From Gammaproteobacteria bacterium (GTDB lineage Bacteria > Pseudomonadota > Gammaproteobacteria > UBA5861): a stretch of 54,293 nt of DNA. The stretch spans positions 1-54,293 of the forward strand of contig JAKSCV010000089.1 of the NCBI GenBank assembly GCA_022360445.1, written 5' to 3'. The notes under the pieces are model-generated. The model had not been told where the DNA came from. It saw nothing but the letters and a program-made list of their open reading frames with translations, and made no database searches. The position numbers were made by a program, and so were the translations under genes. Positions 53,323 to 54,293 of this stretch are shown piece after piece; the stretch's first letter is position 1; the number at the start of each line of letters is the position of its first letter.

Positions 53323-53484
53323 CTCCGCCCTCTTAATGTTTATCCGTCGTAATAATTTTTTTAAAAGACTAACGCAAAACAGATCGGCTTGGAAACCACT
53401 GACTCAACCCACAATGCTGTGTATTTGAGATAAAATTCAATCACTGATTACACCGAAAAGCCCGGACCGAGCACGCCCTAAACC

Positions 53485-54293
53485 ATGGTAAAACGAAAAA
53501 TTATTCATATTGATATGGATGCCTTTTTTGCTTCGGTTGAGCAACGCGATCATCCACAGTACCAGGGCAAGCCGCTGATTGTCGGTGGGCGTCCCGACAG
53601 TCGGGGCGTGGTGGCGGCTTGCAGTTACGAGGCCAGAACATTCGGGATTCATTCGGCCATGCCTTCCTCTCAGGCTTACCGTCTCTGCCGGCAGGCTATT
53701 TTTGTCAAACCTCGTTTTGATGCGTACGTCGAAGCGTCTAATCTTATCCGTGAAGTGTTCCTAAGCTACACCCCAGATGTAGAACCGCTCTCGCTGGATG
53801 AAGCTTATCTGGATGTTTCCACCTGCACACAATGCCAAGGTTCCGCCACACTGATCGCCCAGGAAATTAAGCAGGCGATTTTTGAAAAGACTCGGCTGAT
53901 CGCCTCCGCAGGCGTTTCCTATAATAAGTTCTTAGCAAAGATTGCCTCGGATATGGATAAACCAAACGGACTTTTTGTCATCAAGCCACACGAAGGGCCT
54001 GAGTTTGTCTTAAAGCTCCCTATCCGCAAGTTTCATGGCATTGGCTCTGCAACAGAAAAGAAAATGAACGCACTGGGCATTTATACCGGCCAGGATTTGC
54101 GCAAATGGCCCTTGGATGATCTACAAAAACACTTTGGAAAATCCGCGCATTACTTTTTCCAGATTGCACAGGGGATTGATGATCGAGCGGTGATCAATCA
54201 CCGTGAGCGGAAATCCATTGGTGCCGAAACCACCTTTTCCCACGACATTGATAACCTCGACGAACTCGTCCAACAATTACAACGGCTGGGCAA
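53485..54293 (+). CDS. dinB: DNA polymerase IV (Y family), 5' part
   Basis: DinB is an error-prone translesion polymerase. 269 codons lie in the window before it runs off the right end. The catalytic carboxylates are in the N-terminal HIDMDAFFASVEQRDHP and in PLSLDEAYLDVS. AACSYEARTFGIHSAMPS and GVSYNKFLAKIASDMDKPNG are palm and thumb signatures, HGIGSATEKKMNALGI is the helix-hairpin-helix, and the little-finger domain begins near KSIGAETTFSHD. No convincing LexA box precedes it; TAAAAT at 53431-53436 could be a -10. No strong ribosome binding site is visible. Confidence 0.96.
   Translation, partial: MVKRKIIHIDMDAFFASVEQRDHPQYQGKPLIVGGRPDSRGVVAACSYEARTFGIHSAMPSSQAYRLCRQAIFVKPRFDAYVEASNLIREVFLSYTPDVEPLSLDEAYLDVSTCTQCQGSATLIAQEIKQAIFEKTRLIASAGVSYNKFLAKIASDMDKPNGLFVIKPHEGPEFVLKLPIRKFHGIGSATEKKMNALGIYTGQDLRKWPLDDLQKHFGKSAHYFFQIAQGIDDRAVINHRERKSIGAETTFSHDIDNLDELVQQLQRLG

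Noticed and set aside
53412-53440. LexA box before dinB
   Set aside because: Only a CTGT half-site is visible; the matching ACAG half is missing.

Overview
The window looks like the chromosome of a flagellated, rod-shaped gammaproteobacterium, probably aquatic. The reasons are a Pseudomonas/Vibrio-type polar flagellar order (fliK, fliLMNOPQR, flhBAF, flhG, fliA, cheYZA) with sigma-54-type promoter sequences, a DsbD/TlpA/CutA cluster, a DUF2058 (YaiL-like) protein, a DUF2780 protein, NirBD, and tripartite TRAP transport. The genus cannot be named from sequence alone. I saw no rRNA, tRNA, CRISPR array, insertion sequence or prophage. The window cuts purH at its left end and dinB at its right end.

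Layout. 1-6.8 kb: the end of purH faces a minus-strand run gatC, a DUF2780 secreted protein, gatA, gatB, rarA and a short-chain dehydrogenase. 6.9-10.4 kb: mreBCD and a D-2-hydroxyacid dehydrogenase. 10.5-14.4 kb: nirBD and a PhzF-family protein behind a probable FNR-type promoter. 14.9-18.3 kb: a lipid or acyl-CoA cluster made of an FCD-type GntR regulator, an HMG-CoA-synthase-like protein fused to a zinc-ribbon/OB domain, and an SCP-x-type thiolase. 18.5-27.5 kb: a catabolic and uptake region with a four-gene spermidine/putrescine-type ABC transporter, an Asp/Glu/hydantoin racemase-family enzyme, a fumarylacetoacetase-family hydrolase, a DctPQM TRAP transporter and an NTF2-like protein. Two copies of one 12-bp palindrome, at both edges of the gntR/ABC intergenic region, suggest that the GntR protein controls itself and the ABC operon.

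27.5-34.2 kb: DUF2058, a zinc-ribbon/TM/TPR/PDZ protein of unknown role, the cutA-dsbD-tlpA operon (the DsbD carries two N-terminal alpha domains), an HDOD protein and a small conserved protein. 34.3-50.8 kb: one continuous minus-strand flagellar and chemotaxis block from fliK to cheA. It covers hook-length control, C-ring, export gate, placement proteins FlhF and FlhG, sigma-28, and the chemotaxis core. Two good sigma-54 promoter matches precede fliK and fliL, and a FleQ-box-like palindrome lies upstream of the fliL promoter. 51-54.3 kb: an MFS transporter convergent with a luciferase-like oxidoreductase, then dinB.

No single unprecedented system is proven here. The best candidates for new biology are the HMGCS-like/DUF35 fusion paired with a thiolase (no visible catalytic Cys), the zinc-ribbon/TPR/PDZ membrane protein, the DsbD with a duplicated alpha domain, the structured element between gatA and the DUF2780 gene, and the substrate of the ABC/racemase/TRAP region.
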